Assembly: GCF_032854445.1 (NCBI RefSeq)
Contig: NC_088305.1
Coordinates: 11,579,717-11,643,716, forward strand
Source of the DNA: Liolophura sinensis
Taxonomy: Eukaryota > Mollusca > Polyplacophora > Chitonida > Chitonidae
Direction of reading: 5' to 3'
Length of the DNA: 64,000 nt
Positions 46,663 to 58,300 of the stretch are shown here, one piece after another; the first letter of the stretch is position 1; each line of letters opens with the position of its first letter. Made by a program: the position numbers and the translations under genes. The notes beneath the pieces were generated by a model, which was not told the origin of the DNA, ran no database searches, and saw only the letters and a program-made list of their open reading frames with translations.

Positions 46663-49600
46663 ATGTCCAAATTGTCTTTGAGCGAGGTATAAGGCCTATG
46701 AACGGAATATCAGCTTGTTTATAACCCATGTATACCCCAGTCCCTGCTATCCCCGACATCACCAGCTATTCTGATCGGAAATCATCTACCTGGTTCACAT
46801 ATAATTAAACTTTCCAGTCAGCTCACCAATCAATCACAGATATCACATACATGTCGTTAGACCACCCACCCCAACCACCGCCCCACCCCAACACCCTTCA
46901 ATACACTGACCAATCAGCGACAACCGTAACATCCATGCCTAAGATATACTCGCTATAGCTTTCATTTTCCAAATTTCGATTAATGAATAGATTAAGCTGT
47001 AAGATAAGAAGTAGATCAAACTTCATTAAATAGACGGTCCTGTGCATGCAATGCATATTGGCTTACTGCTTGCACCGGAGTAAATTATAGGCAAACCCGG
47101 CTGCGGTAATGTGTAAAGACAAGCAACAGACCTGATTTAACACTGCTGCAAGTCCCAGCATGCACCTCGTCAACACCCGTGAAATCATTCCCACTTCAAT
47201 GGGCGTAGAACGCGTAAAGTAATAGACATCAGGGCTCATAAAGAAATACTTCATACAGAGTTGAGCATACATATTCGCTCATAACACTATGCGTGTTACA
47301 AGTGCTATTGCTTTTGTCGAACGGGGCCAGTTAGGCAGTCACGTACAAAGAAAGGGTAATCTTAGATGTGAAAGGAAAAGAGAAAGTCAGTCACTGTCAC
47401 AAAGCTGTTGACCTTTCGGTCAGTCAAAGCAAATAAAAAATGGGCAGCGTACGAGCTTGTCCTAAGATGTAAAGCTACAAGGCCGGTTGTTCAAAACTGG
47501 TTTAGGACTTTATACCAGATTTAGTTTTATTTATTTATTTATTTATTTATTTGATCGGTGTTTTACGCCGTACTCAAGAAGATTTAGTTTTAAGCCAAGT
47601 CTGCAATTTTGTACTTTGATGTTCCAGTACATCAAAAACTGTACAGTAAAAATTGTGTACCAGTATATCGAATATATAAACTGAAACTGTTCCTGTTTGA
47701 CCTTGACTTTGGAGAACTGTTTTGATTGCTGAGTTTTGCCAAAATTTCAAGTATAAAGTAGGAGTTAACACCAGTATTAGCTATCACACTTTAGAACAAC
47801 TGGGCCCTGCATATAGAGAGTAAACCCAGAGCAGTGACGACTGTGTGATAATTGGCAAAATGGTCACACGTAACCGGTCAAATCCAGCCTCTTGTTATTT
47901 GCAGTTTATTGGACGTCACTGGTCTAGAATTATAAACAATAATATAAAAACAAAACAAAGGGACCATCGGGAATGATTAGCTCATCCGCAGAATCCTAGT
48001 GTGTGTAGGAATGCAATATAAAAAAATAAAATACAGCATGGAGACTAAAACCAGAGCAGCGACAACATTGCGCGTGATTGTTGGCATAATGGTCAAAGTA
48101 ACCCGTCAAATCCGGCCTTTTAATTTTGCATTCTTTAAATATTACATGCCATTTTGAGTATTTTACTTTGGTTGTACTCTCTCTTCTGTTACAGTAAGTC
48201 TTTTATCATATTTCAATCCTTTTCCCAATCCAGGCTGACGAAAACGAAGTAACTGAGACGACAACAGAAGATTTGCCCGAGCAGCTGGAAGAAGGTTTGT
48301 TCGGATGCGTTTGTAAACTTTTCTCTACGAGGAAACCTTTCATTTTCCTGCACAGTGTTATTCCATCATCACTGCTGCTTTTACAATGACGCCGTGTGGG
48401 CCAACGGGTGATGTAGTACTCGTGAGACCAACGGTTAATATGACTTGAACTTAAGTCGAGATCGCGCGGGAAAAGTTACCACACCACCTCTTTGATGAGA
48501 CTAGTTTTGTTTAAACTTGAACAAGCAGAGCATCAAGCAAAGTTCACTATGTCATGAATCAACAAATACGGTGCACTTTCTCGCTCACCTTGGCATTGTT
48601 TTGCTTTAGGATATCTTGGTGACAAATAGGTGATATGATATTCTATCACATAGGAGTTGTGTTGAAGTGTGTTTTTGTGGACTATATGGTACAGTGCCAA
48701 GGGGACAATGGAGTACCAGCAAATCCGAAGTTCATTTGACCAGCCGAGCAAGTTCTTGATTTTTGACGCATTGAGTACATGCGACACTTGGTGTTTCAAA
48801 CCTATCACATCAATAAAAAATACTTGGTCAGAGAAAAAAAATAAAAGGTTTCACGCACACCATGGGTCTTTCCTCTTGGTCACCTATGCGCGAAAAGCAC
48901 GAAGTGAAAGGCAGTTGGTTCCATTAACCGTAATTAATCAAACGATTACTGTTAGTAGAAATACAAGCCCGTGGATCAACTGTACACTGCCAGCAAATTA
49001 TCTAACAGAGCGGGATTACTATAGCGTTTTTGTGCTTATAATTGTGATTTATTTAATTGTTGAAATGCTTTGTAGCGATTAAAATAACTGCTGCATTGTC
49101 CAAGACTTGACTGTGAACATAGGAAAACATGTATGTTTTTTTTTAAGCTCGCGTCTGGAAGAACATTATCAGGTGTCTAATTAAAAGACATATCTTTTAC
49201 ATATCGTTAAAAATAATCGTTTTGTCTTTTAACTCTCCTCCCCCCCCCCCACCAAAAAAAAAACTGCGTACCATTACCATCAACAAGAAACCTGAAAGGC
49301 AAAAAAAAAAAAAATAAAAAATCATAGCACCTTTTGGTTTAGTAAAGCCATCTGTGACTTTTATCGCTACAGAGATCAAGGAAATTTTCCAAAAAATCGA
49401 TAAGAATGGCAACGGTTATATCGAAGCGTCCGAATTGGTGCTGGTCTTGAGAGGGCTAGGGCAGAATCCCACCGACGAAGAGGTGGCCGAGGGGCTCAAG
49501 GCCATGGACAGGAACAGTAAGTCGGCCCAGTTGTTCACAAGTGTATTAGGGCTTCTGTCCAGTAATAACGTTAGTCCAGACCAATGTGTGATTTACTTTG

Positions 49601-52240
49601 CAAAAGAATAAGAATGGTATCAAGATTTAAGATTGGATTAACTCTAATGCTCTTATGAGCAGCTGTCCCCAGGTTCGTTAGCTCCGCTATAAGGAGATTA
49701 TATGTTTTTACCGGCGTTTATCTGTTTTTCAGCAACTTTATACAGAAAAATGTGCAAGGATTTGCAGGAAATGTTCTGCATAGCTTGGCCTTGGGTTAAT
49801 GGCGAATCCATGAAATTTTGATAATGATATGCATGTATATAGGAGTTGAGGAACTTATTAAATAATTCATCACTGCTGGCAGTCAAAGAAGAAATCCAGA
49901 TCGAGTATTGTCCCCTTGTTTGCAATTGGGAGGCTTGTAAATTTAGTCGAGAGTGAATTTTGGGCTCTTAGAGTGACTTCTATATTTAGTTTGTTTTGTG
50001 TATAGCGCTCTTTTCAAAATATTTAGTAGCCTCGCTGGATTAGATGATTAAAAGCGTGGGCGCGCTGGAACTAACTGGCCCTTGACCAATGAAATCGTGG
50101 GTTTCGAATCAACTTCTTGCTGTTCCGGCTGTTTTGTTGGGTGTACCTTACGAAGGTCAGTCATTTACTCCAGACATTCCCGGTTTCCTCCAACCCAATT
50201 TCAGACTCTTTCTGTATTTGAAAATCAAGATAATCTTTTTGAACTATTTCAAACTACTATTAGTGTTTTTTTTTTCAAATTCACGATCCATTGACCAACA
50301 GCCGTTTTTTCATGATGGTACCATCATGTCACGATCATGTCACAATCTATGAAGCATTACCGAATGCATCGCCAGATTTCACAAACTGGTCTACATGCGC
50401 ATGCTATCGGCAAACAACAGTAATAGTGCACATTTTACCGTACCCATATATACGCATATAAAAAATCCAATACTTTTCATGGCATGGAATGACTGTCTTC
50501 GTTTTCCATAACTTTTCCAGTTTTCCATACCCGTGGTAACGCTGCCACCCATAACCCTGACCGTCCGTCATGTATATATCTGTAAAAACATTTCAGCACA
50601 AGTCAATCAATCAATCAATCAAAAATTACTTCAGTCATGTCCATGTTTCCTTATGGTAGGCCACGTTTCAATGTCGCCGATTTATTTCTTTACCACAGGA
50701 ACGCCACTGGTAGACAAGGTATGCCAGTGACGTGTCCTCAATAGAACTTCCATACAGAAATATCCCACTGTTTGTGGCAGATGGCAGTATTTCTCTACAC
50801 TCCATAGGTCTCTCGATTATTTCAAAATATTGGTTGCAGAGGTGGCTGAAAAGGTTGAGGAATTAGGGTACTTCATATAAATGGGGCGTTTTACCTTTAA
50901 GGTCACCGATTCATTTTCTTGTCTTTGTTCTCTAATGTGACAGATGACGATGTTAATAACCTTAGATGAGTTTCGAAAATTCATCACCGAGAATCCACTC
51001 AAGTCTGCAGAGACACAGAAACAAGATCTTCTTGACGCGTTTAATCATTTCGATCGCAACAAGGATGGATTCGTTGCAGAGGCGGAACTGCGAGAGGCTC
51101 TCAGCAAGGGAGATAACCCCATGTCCGCAGAAGACATCGAAGAGATGTTCCAACTGGTTGACAAGAATGGTGATGGCAAAATCAACATTCAAGGTAGAAT
51201 ATTTCAGACCTTTTCCACTATGAATTTTAAAATACGACCAACGACCTAAATTTTGCCCATGACTTGTAAAAATACGATTGATGACCTAAAATTTTGCCCA
51301 TGTCTAAGTTTCGCCCAATTCTGAGAGTTCTGTTCTTTGAAGGCAATTTTTTTGCCTTTTTCTGTTTGGAGGGGGAGGTGAGAGTGTTGGGTTTGATTGG
51401 CAGATAAGATGATAACATTGAAGAGTGTATGTTTCAGCCCCAATTGTAACAACATTTACCATTTATTTGCCTCTAAATTGCACACTTTTGGGCGAAATTT
51501 TAGGTCTGAATCGAAGCATGAATGTATTTGAATTAACATTTACGCAGAGCAACGTAAGAAAGGCTAAAGCTGATCGGTTACTAAATTCCGCAGATCAAAG
51601 ACAACATGGAGGCAGCAAAGTGCTGAGTACTTCATTAGATTATACATCCTTTAATGCAGACAAGGGTATGTAAACTACTGTTCTTAAAAACACCTTCTAT
51701 ATACACTGAGTATCACGTGTGCGCATGGTGTACAACATCAGTATGCAAGTATAATGGTATATAAATAATGCATTAGTGTATACAGTAACTAGAATTTTCC
51801 ACTAGTAAGATGCTGGTTAGTTTTATGTGTGGAGGAAAACCGCAGTGTTGGAGTGGAAGGCAAACCATCGACGTTTGGCACGTTACCGACGAACTTTCCC
51901 ACGTTCTTTCACATACTTTTGGTGGAAGACGAGCAGTTTTCAGCGAAGGTTAGACTTCGCAAAAGGCCATACCAGCGTCGTCGATTGCTTATTATCACGA
52001 AGGCCAGTTATCACATCGTCAAACATCGCCTCAATCAACCTTTTATTTACAACTACAAGGCCCCATGAACAATGAGAGTAGAGGAATCTACAAATTCCCT
52101 GTCCACAGCTGGATTTGAACCCTTCGTGTATGTGACACACTGGTTTTGAGATTTGTGCGGAATAATACTTAACACTTCTTTTTTTTTTCTGTATTTCAGA
52201 ATTCACACAACTATTACTCGAGCTGTCAGATGAATCCTAG
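46663..52240 (+). CDS. Calmodulin-like EF-hand protein (frame break in EF-hand 2)
   Basis: A small calcium sensor of the calmodulin/troponin C type. Exons: 46663-46686 (MSKLSLSE; this first exon is inferred), 48234-48294, 49373-49516, 50944-51193 and 52200-52240, ending LLLELSDES. Length is about 172 residues. Loop 1 is DKNGNGYIEASE, loop 3 DRNKDGFVAEAE, loop 4 DKNGDGKINIQE, all canonical 12-residue loops. Loop 2 spans the intron between exons 3 and 4. The reading gives DRN, then a junction, then ITLDEF, but the join is one base too long for the frame. A second acceptor 22 nt downstream (CTTAG before 50966) restores frame and deletes most of loop 2. Either the sequence has a 1-nt insertion or the gene has lost this site. 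Confidence 0.82.
47525..47579 (-). mobile_element. SINE family 1 tail-only insertion with target duplication
   Basis: About 50 bp: an (ATTT)n tail and the last bases of the 3' end (CGGTGTTTTACGCCGTACTC). AGATTTAGTTTTA at 47517-47529 and 47580-47592 is an exact 13-bp duplication. The surrounding sequence resembles the reverse complement of part of R2. Confidence 0.8.
49236..49262. repeat. Poly-C/poly-A tract
   Basis: CTCCTCCCC run followed by CACC and nine to ten A bases, inside an intron of the EF-hand gene. Confidence 0.85.
50027..50205 (+). mobile_element. tRNA-like SINE fragment
   Basis: An A-box-like CCTCGCTGGATTAGATG is followed by GTGGGTTTCGAATC resembling a B box, then a CCCGGTTTCCTCCAACC block. 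Diverged, in an intron of the EF-hand gene. A functional tRNA is unlikely because no cloverleaf closes. Confidence 0.4.
51820..52150 (-). mobile_element. SINE family 4 in the last intron of the EF-hand gene
   Basis: Shares CACGAAGGCC, CAAATTCCCTGTCC and GATTTGAACCC blocks with 43135-43375. The reversed B-box-like end is at about 52110-52125, followed by 50 bp to the last acceptor. Confidence 0.6.
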
Positions 52241-52794
52241 ACATGAGCGTCAGAGCAACCATACGTGTGATATACATGCACATCTACACAGTACACCTAG
52301 GCCCTGGCATCCCATCTCAGGCCCAGGAAGTTGAAGCATGGCTTGGTTACGTCAGCTACGTCTTATACAAGGACATATGCATCACATAATAGCAAAAGAA
52401 TATTTCCATCAAAATTAGCTGAATTTTTATAATTAGTTGACCCCCGTTAGTTAAGTGGTTAATTTCGGCCAATTTGGTCAAAGATTAGATTCTTTGAAAA
52501 TCCTGATTTCCCTTAAAATCAAAATCAGATAATCAGTTGAAAATTCTCATCCTTGCATATATATATAACCACCTATAACTATACGCATGTATATGACGCG
52601 CCTGACGTAGGCAAGCCTTGATTCAAGTCCCTGTGATCATGTGGTGTGTCTATATTAACTACGCACACTTGTCACAAAAATCAATAATTTCACGTCTTCC
52701 TCAAAATACACATGTACACATCAACTCTTTCTGGGTATAGTTTAGAAAAATCACACGTAATACAACTTGCGCAACATCAACTTGTGCATGTTAC
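52241..52794. other. 3' flank of the EF-hand gene
   Basis: Probably 3' untranslated sequence and beyond. No repeat or exon recognised apart from a short (AT)n run near 52558. Confidence 0.4.
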
Positions 52795-52935
52795 CACTGA
52801 CATGCATACGTTGCTACCATGGCAACACGCACGGACTTGTATACTTAACCACCATGGCAACATGCACGGACTTATACACATTACTGTCATGGCAACATGC
52901 ATCAACTTGTATACTTAACTACCATGGTAACATCC
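52795..52935. repeat. Approximately 35-bp tandem repeat, about four copies
   Basis: Repeats of CCATGGCAACATGCACGGAC plus TTGTATACTTAAC. Confidence 0.75.
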
Positions 52936-53045
52936 ATTACCACTGTGGCCTTTATTAACTGTTGCTTTTGCTACAAAAGTGAAAGGACTGTAGTAAAAAA
53001 GATGGCTTCACAAATCATCAACACATGAACTTGTATTTATTATGC

Positions 53046-53051
53046 AATAAA
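53046..53051 (+). terminator. Candidate poly(A) signal AATAAA
   Basis: The first clear AATAAA downstream of the EF-hand stop codon, 806 bp away. Assignment is by position only. Confidence 0.3.
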
Positions 53052-53134
53052 CTTTGATTTAAAATCACAAATACTTGCTATTTCTTTGTGGCATTAGTAT
53101 ATAATTCACTTTGAACACCGTATCATCTTTTCTG

Positions 53135-53295
53135 TTTTGGTTCCAATGAGCCAATGAAAAGTCAATTATCTCTTCTGTTTGGTTACAATGAGCCAATGAA
53201 AAGTCACTATCTCTTCTGTTTTGGTTACAACATGGCAATGAAAAGTCACTATCTTTTCTGCTTTGGTTATAACGTGCCAATGAAAAGTCAGTATC
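53135..53295. repeat. Approximately 39-bp tandem repeat, four copies
   Basis: Repeats of GCCAATGAAAAGTCACTATC followed by TCTTCTGTTTTGGTTACAA-like sequence. Confidence 0.8.
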
Positions 53296-53311
53296 CATGG
53301 ATTACTTATCT

Positions 53312-53560
53312 ATTTACTTATCTGATTAGAGTTTTACTCCATACTCAAGAATATATCACTTATACGACAGAAGGCAGCATTCTTGGCATTATGGTGGGAG
53401 AAAACACGGCAGAGCCTGTGAGGAAACTCGCAACCACCTGCATTTTGCTGGCTGACCTTCCCTTGTACAGTTGGAAAAGACAGCAACCGCATTGGTGAGA
53501 GGTTCCTAGGTCATTTTACTGCACTAGCACACAAACCACTAGGAGATGGAGGTCTCTTAA
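53312..53560 (-). mobile_element. SINE family 1, near full length, diverged
   Basis: Tail, core (GCATTATGGTGGGAG on the plus strand) and an eroded head ending near 53555. Confidence 0.7.
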
Positions 53561-53924
53561 ATTCTTTTACTCTTCAACTGAGTCCCGATGAGAGGGCAGA
53601 CCCACAATCAAATATCAAATGCTGCTTTGGCTGAATTAAATGCTTTTGCATGTAGTTTCATTCTCCACTTATCAATAGAACATTGAGGTCCCTTGACCAT
53701 GTCACTGTCCCGTTTCTTCTGCCAACAGCAATACCTTCAAAATACAAAAAAAAACCCAGAATAAACAGCCATAAATAATCAGCTATATTGGCATTACTGT
53801 AGTTAGAAAGCACTTTATTTACCCACAGTGGCTAGGTTAAGGAACATATCTCAGACTGGGAAACTTACTGATGTAAAGCTTTCGGTAAGATAAGGGTTAC
53901 TGGAAAGAAAGGAGAGCAGGTATG

Positions 53925-54965
53925 TTTAGGGCTGGAGAAACCCCCAAACCTTTATGTGCTGGATTGCTATGATGGAAGGTAGGATTAGACTTTCAGAAAC
54001 CCCCAAAACTCTCACAAAGAATTAAACACAAAACCTTAATGTACTGGGTTGTTAATATAGAAGCTACATGTAGGCTAGGGCTGGAGAAACACCTGAACTC
54101 TCACAAAGGATTCAACACAAAACCTTAATGTGCTGAAGTGTTAAGATAGAAGGTAAGTTTAGGCCTTAAGAAACCCCCAAACTCTGACAAAGTTTCTACA
54201 CAAAATCTTAGGGTGGTTAATTGTTCAGATAGCATGTAAGTTTAGGGCTGGAAAAACCCTCAAACTCTGACAAAGTCTTCAACACAAAACTTTAATATTC
54301 TTGATTGTTGAGAGAGCTAATAGATTTAGCGCTGGAGAAACATCAAAACCTTGACAAAATTTTTAACACAAAACCTTAATGTGCTGGGTTGCTAAGATAG
54401 AAGGTAGGTTTAGGCCTTAAAAACCCCTCAAACCTTGACAAAGATTTCAACACAAAACCTTAATATGCTGGGCTGCTAAGATAGAAGGTAGGTTTAGGCC
54501 TTAAAAACCCCTCAAACCTTGACAAAGATTTCAACACAAAACCTTAATGTGCTGGGTTGCTAAGATAGAAGGTAGGTTTAGGCCTTAAAAACCCCTCAAA
54601 CCTTGACAAAGATTTCAACACAAAACCTCAATATGCTGGGCTGCTAAGATAGAAGGTAGGTTTAGGCCTTAAAAACCCCTCAAACCTTGACAAAGATTTC
54701 AACACAAAACCTTAATGTGCTGGGTTGCTAAGATAGAAGGTAGGTTTAGGCCTTAAAAAACCCCCAAACTTTGACAAAGTTTTCAACACAAAACCTTAAT
54801 GTGCTGGATTGTTAAGACAGCAGGTAGTTTTTGTGCTACAGAAACCCCCAAACTTTGACAAAGTTTTCAACACAAAATTTTCATGTGCTGGACTGTTAAG
54901 ACAGCAGGAAATTTTAGCAATGGAGAAACCCCCAAACTTTGACAAAGTTTTCAATACAAAACAAA
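53925..54965. repeat. 84-bp minisatellite
   Basis: About 12 units with anchors AAACCTTAAT at 54371, 54455 and 54539. The central four units are almost identical; the outer units are more diverged, as expected when an array homogenises from its middle. Confidence 0.9.
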
Positions 54966-55074
54966 CAGCCCGCTTCTCGGATGCTCATCGCGAAAAAGCA
55001 GATTACTCAATGAACTGACATTCAATATCTACCACGTGACAACCATCTCACCTTTACAAATCCCAACACTTGTA

Positions 55075-55366
55075 TGTATGTATGCTTGGATTTTTATGTC
55101 GTACTTAAGTGTGGGTGTGCATATACTGTGTGTTCTCATGGCAGGGCGAATATATGCCAAGGTGCGGCTGCCACTGTAGTATCGTGCCGGAGACACCAGA
55201 CATGACACCCCCACCCATTCAAAATGTAACCTTTCGGGGCTGAGCATTAAATGAAGAGGCAACAAGGACCATATTTAAAATTACTGATATGACCCATCCC
55301 GGATTTGATCCTAGGCCTCTCGACTTTGACGCGGACACTCTGAACATTAAGCCACTGAAGCGGTTT
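55075..55366 (-). mobile_element. SINE family 3
   Basis: On the minus strand the head reads AAACCGCTTCAGTGGCTTAA followed by GTGTCCGCGTC and GGATCAAATCCGG, the same order as the split copy at 61632-62450. The 3' end contains TTAAGTACGACATAAAAATC. It lies just downstream of the last identified RING-gene exon. Confidence 0.7.
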
Positions 55367-55391
55367 CCCAACATTTGAATTGGTAACTTAC

Positions 55392-58300
55392 CTTCTCCAT
55401 CTCCATCTGTACACCACGCACAATCTCCTCCAACAAGCTCAGTTTCTTCCTCCTCTCTTCACTCCGTGCCTCCAGCTCTGTCACTTTGACCTTGTACTCT
55501 TCCTTGTGACCTCTAAGGTCATTCAGCTGTGTCTGTATCCTGGCGATCTCATTGGTCAGTTTATCCTCTGCATTTTCAATGTTCCGTAACTGTTTCATCT
55601 CCTTCTCTGTCTCCTGGGATAATTCGTTAAGATCCTTGTGTATGGTTGAACGCTCAGACATTAGCACCTCGTGTCGTGTTCTCAGATTGCTGTACTTCTC
55701 TCTGTACTTCATGCCAGCATCTGAAAAATCAATCAAACAAAATCACATTTAGCCATTAATGTGTCTTAAGGGAAAAAAGTTAACAAAGACCAAAACAGCA
55801 CAATAAAAACACCCTCCGCTTGCTTGTGGTATAAGCTACCTATTATTTCAGTCATATTTTGATGGCATGTTCTTAAAAGTATGACCGAATAAACCGAATA
55901 AAGGGAGACAACCTAGTCAGCAGACACATATAACTTCAGCTGCAGGATAGGGGAATATACATATCTCCCATGTGATCCTTACTGTCCAATAAACAGCAAA
56001 ATATTTTGTCTGATGCAGGATAAAATAACACACATACATTACGTTTACGTAACTTACCAATACTCAACATTCATGAATGCTTCCCCACACTATTATCCCA
56101 AATTATTCCAAAATACATGGAGGACTTTGGTATTACATAACAGGTCCCCTTTGTTCAAAAGTTTATCAGTAGCGCAGTTTAATAAGCTTGATATTATCTT
56201 TAGTCTGGCCTAAAGTCCCATCAGTTTTGTACTTGGTCAAAAGTGATATTAAGCCAGGTTTAACTTTTAATACAAATTGGAACAACCGGTTCCTGAGTTA
56301 TGCAATTATATAATTGTACTCGTCATTTAATGACATTTAAATGATTCCACAGTGGTCTGGTAAATGGGCCACAGGAGGAAAATTAAATGCTGGAGTAAAT
56401 CTCTGCATCCTGCCTGAAACATGACAAACCTCCTGCCAGAACTGGATTTGAACCTGTGACCTCACTCGTCAAGGGTTAGTCCAAGGATACAAACAGCAGC
56501 AATTTGTCTGCTTGATCATTACACTGTAATGGTGTTATGACCTGTTCACATGGAGTATAAATGACTTAAAGGTTTGCCAACAAAATGCATTCGTTTACAT
56601 GCAAATTAACATCACAAAATATTACTTTTGGAGCCAAAATTTACATTTTTTTCAATAGGATATCATATACCTTCCAAACTAACTTCAAAAAGTTCTAAGA
56701 TCAACAGACTCTGTATTAATCAGGCCAGATATGCAGTTTAAATATTCATGGGGTGAAATTTTAGGTCATTTACAATACTTACGTATACAGTTGTTCTCTG
56801 TGTACAAACTGGACTGGTACTGCCTGGTGTGCTCTGGTTCATTCACTTTCACTTTTGCTTTCCCCTGATAGAAGCTGTCTATGATCTGCTGTAACATTAT
56901 GTTGGCCATTATGGAGGAGATGGGGTTGTTACAGCATGGGCAGAGTTCCCTCCCCTTCACACACTGACCACACAGGCTGTGACCACAAGGGCTCAGCAAC
57001 ATGGGTATCTGGTCTGGGGACAGCTGTGCAATACAAAAAACATTAACTGAATCCAACTGATTTACATCAAAACAAAAATGTTTTTTCTTTTCTTCATGTA
57101 CAAAACTGAGATATTATCCTTTTTTTCTGAAAATGCCAGCTAAAATTATTGTTTATACATGAAAACTGCACTAGCCATGATTTTGCTCCAAAGCCTATAC
57201 AACTGTATATACAACAGGTATGTTATTTACTTCTTCAATGTGTGAGGGTTTGTACACCATCATACTGATGTGGGATGCTTTTACATACATGCCTTAGTGT
57301 TGTGAATCACTAATGCAGTTGCTGTGAGTTTCCAGCTCATGCTGGCTTCCTCGCCAGTCGTACGTAGTAAGGTCTGTCAGCAACCTGCGGATGGTCGTGG
57401 GTTTCCTACCACCATAATGCTGGTCGCTGTCGTGTAAGTGAAATATTCTTGAGTACGACATAACACACCACTCAAATAAATAAATAAATAAATAGTGTTG
57501 TCAAAATTTTAACTGACCCAAAGATATAACTTTACACGTCACATGGCAACATTGGTACATATTTCAGGCTTCAGGCGAATTCAGACAAAAATTTTGTGAA
57601 TGAATGAAGATAATCATACCATGACTTGCCGACATAAAGGGCAGTTGTGACTGGTCATCCCAGAGGAGTTGTTGGCTGGATTCTGCTCTTGAGTAGTTGT
57701 CCTGTTTGCTGCTTTGTTTTCATAAAAGTGTCTACAGGGTTTAGAGTTCAAATCCAGGTCTTGCTTCACTCTAGATATGATTTTGTCAGCTAATGTCTCA
57801 AATTGATCTGGTAACAGTATATTCTCAACTTCATTTCGCCCACTGGTCAAAGAGCATTTTGTCTGGTCTGATCTGCTCGTACTTGCAGGCCCTAGCACTT
57901 GGTCTCTGCTCCACTCGGGGTCAGGGGTTGCGCACTCCACACTCCTGGCACTATCTAACATCAACAGATTTGTCTCCCCTCCTTCTGGATGAGTAATTGT
58001 CTTGCTGTGGAGAACACCTCTCTCGCTATTACCCCTGCCAGAGTTGGATGCTCTTGCAGAGAGCCATGACTTAAACTTCCCCCGGGGATGAATCTCCGGT
58101 GAAGATGACGGACTCACATTACCCTCAACATGGCTAACGCTTCGTTCATTTGAGCCTTTGTCACAATTAGAAAGACTGGATGCTGGATGGACTGACTGAA
58201 CTATTAAATAAGTGAAATTAATGGATGTAAATGGCAGTCAAAGTCTTAAACACTAATAATGAGGTACAGTATCTATGTAAAAAAAAAATGCAGCCAACAT

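Noticed and set aside
48669-49082. A 137-codon plus-strand open frame in an EF-hand gene intron
   Set aside because: No recognisable motif, no splice support, and composition like the surrounding intron.
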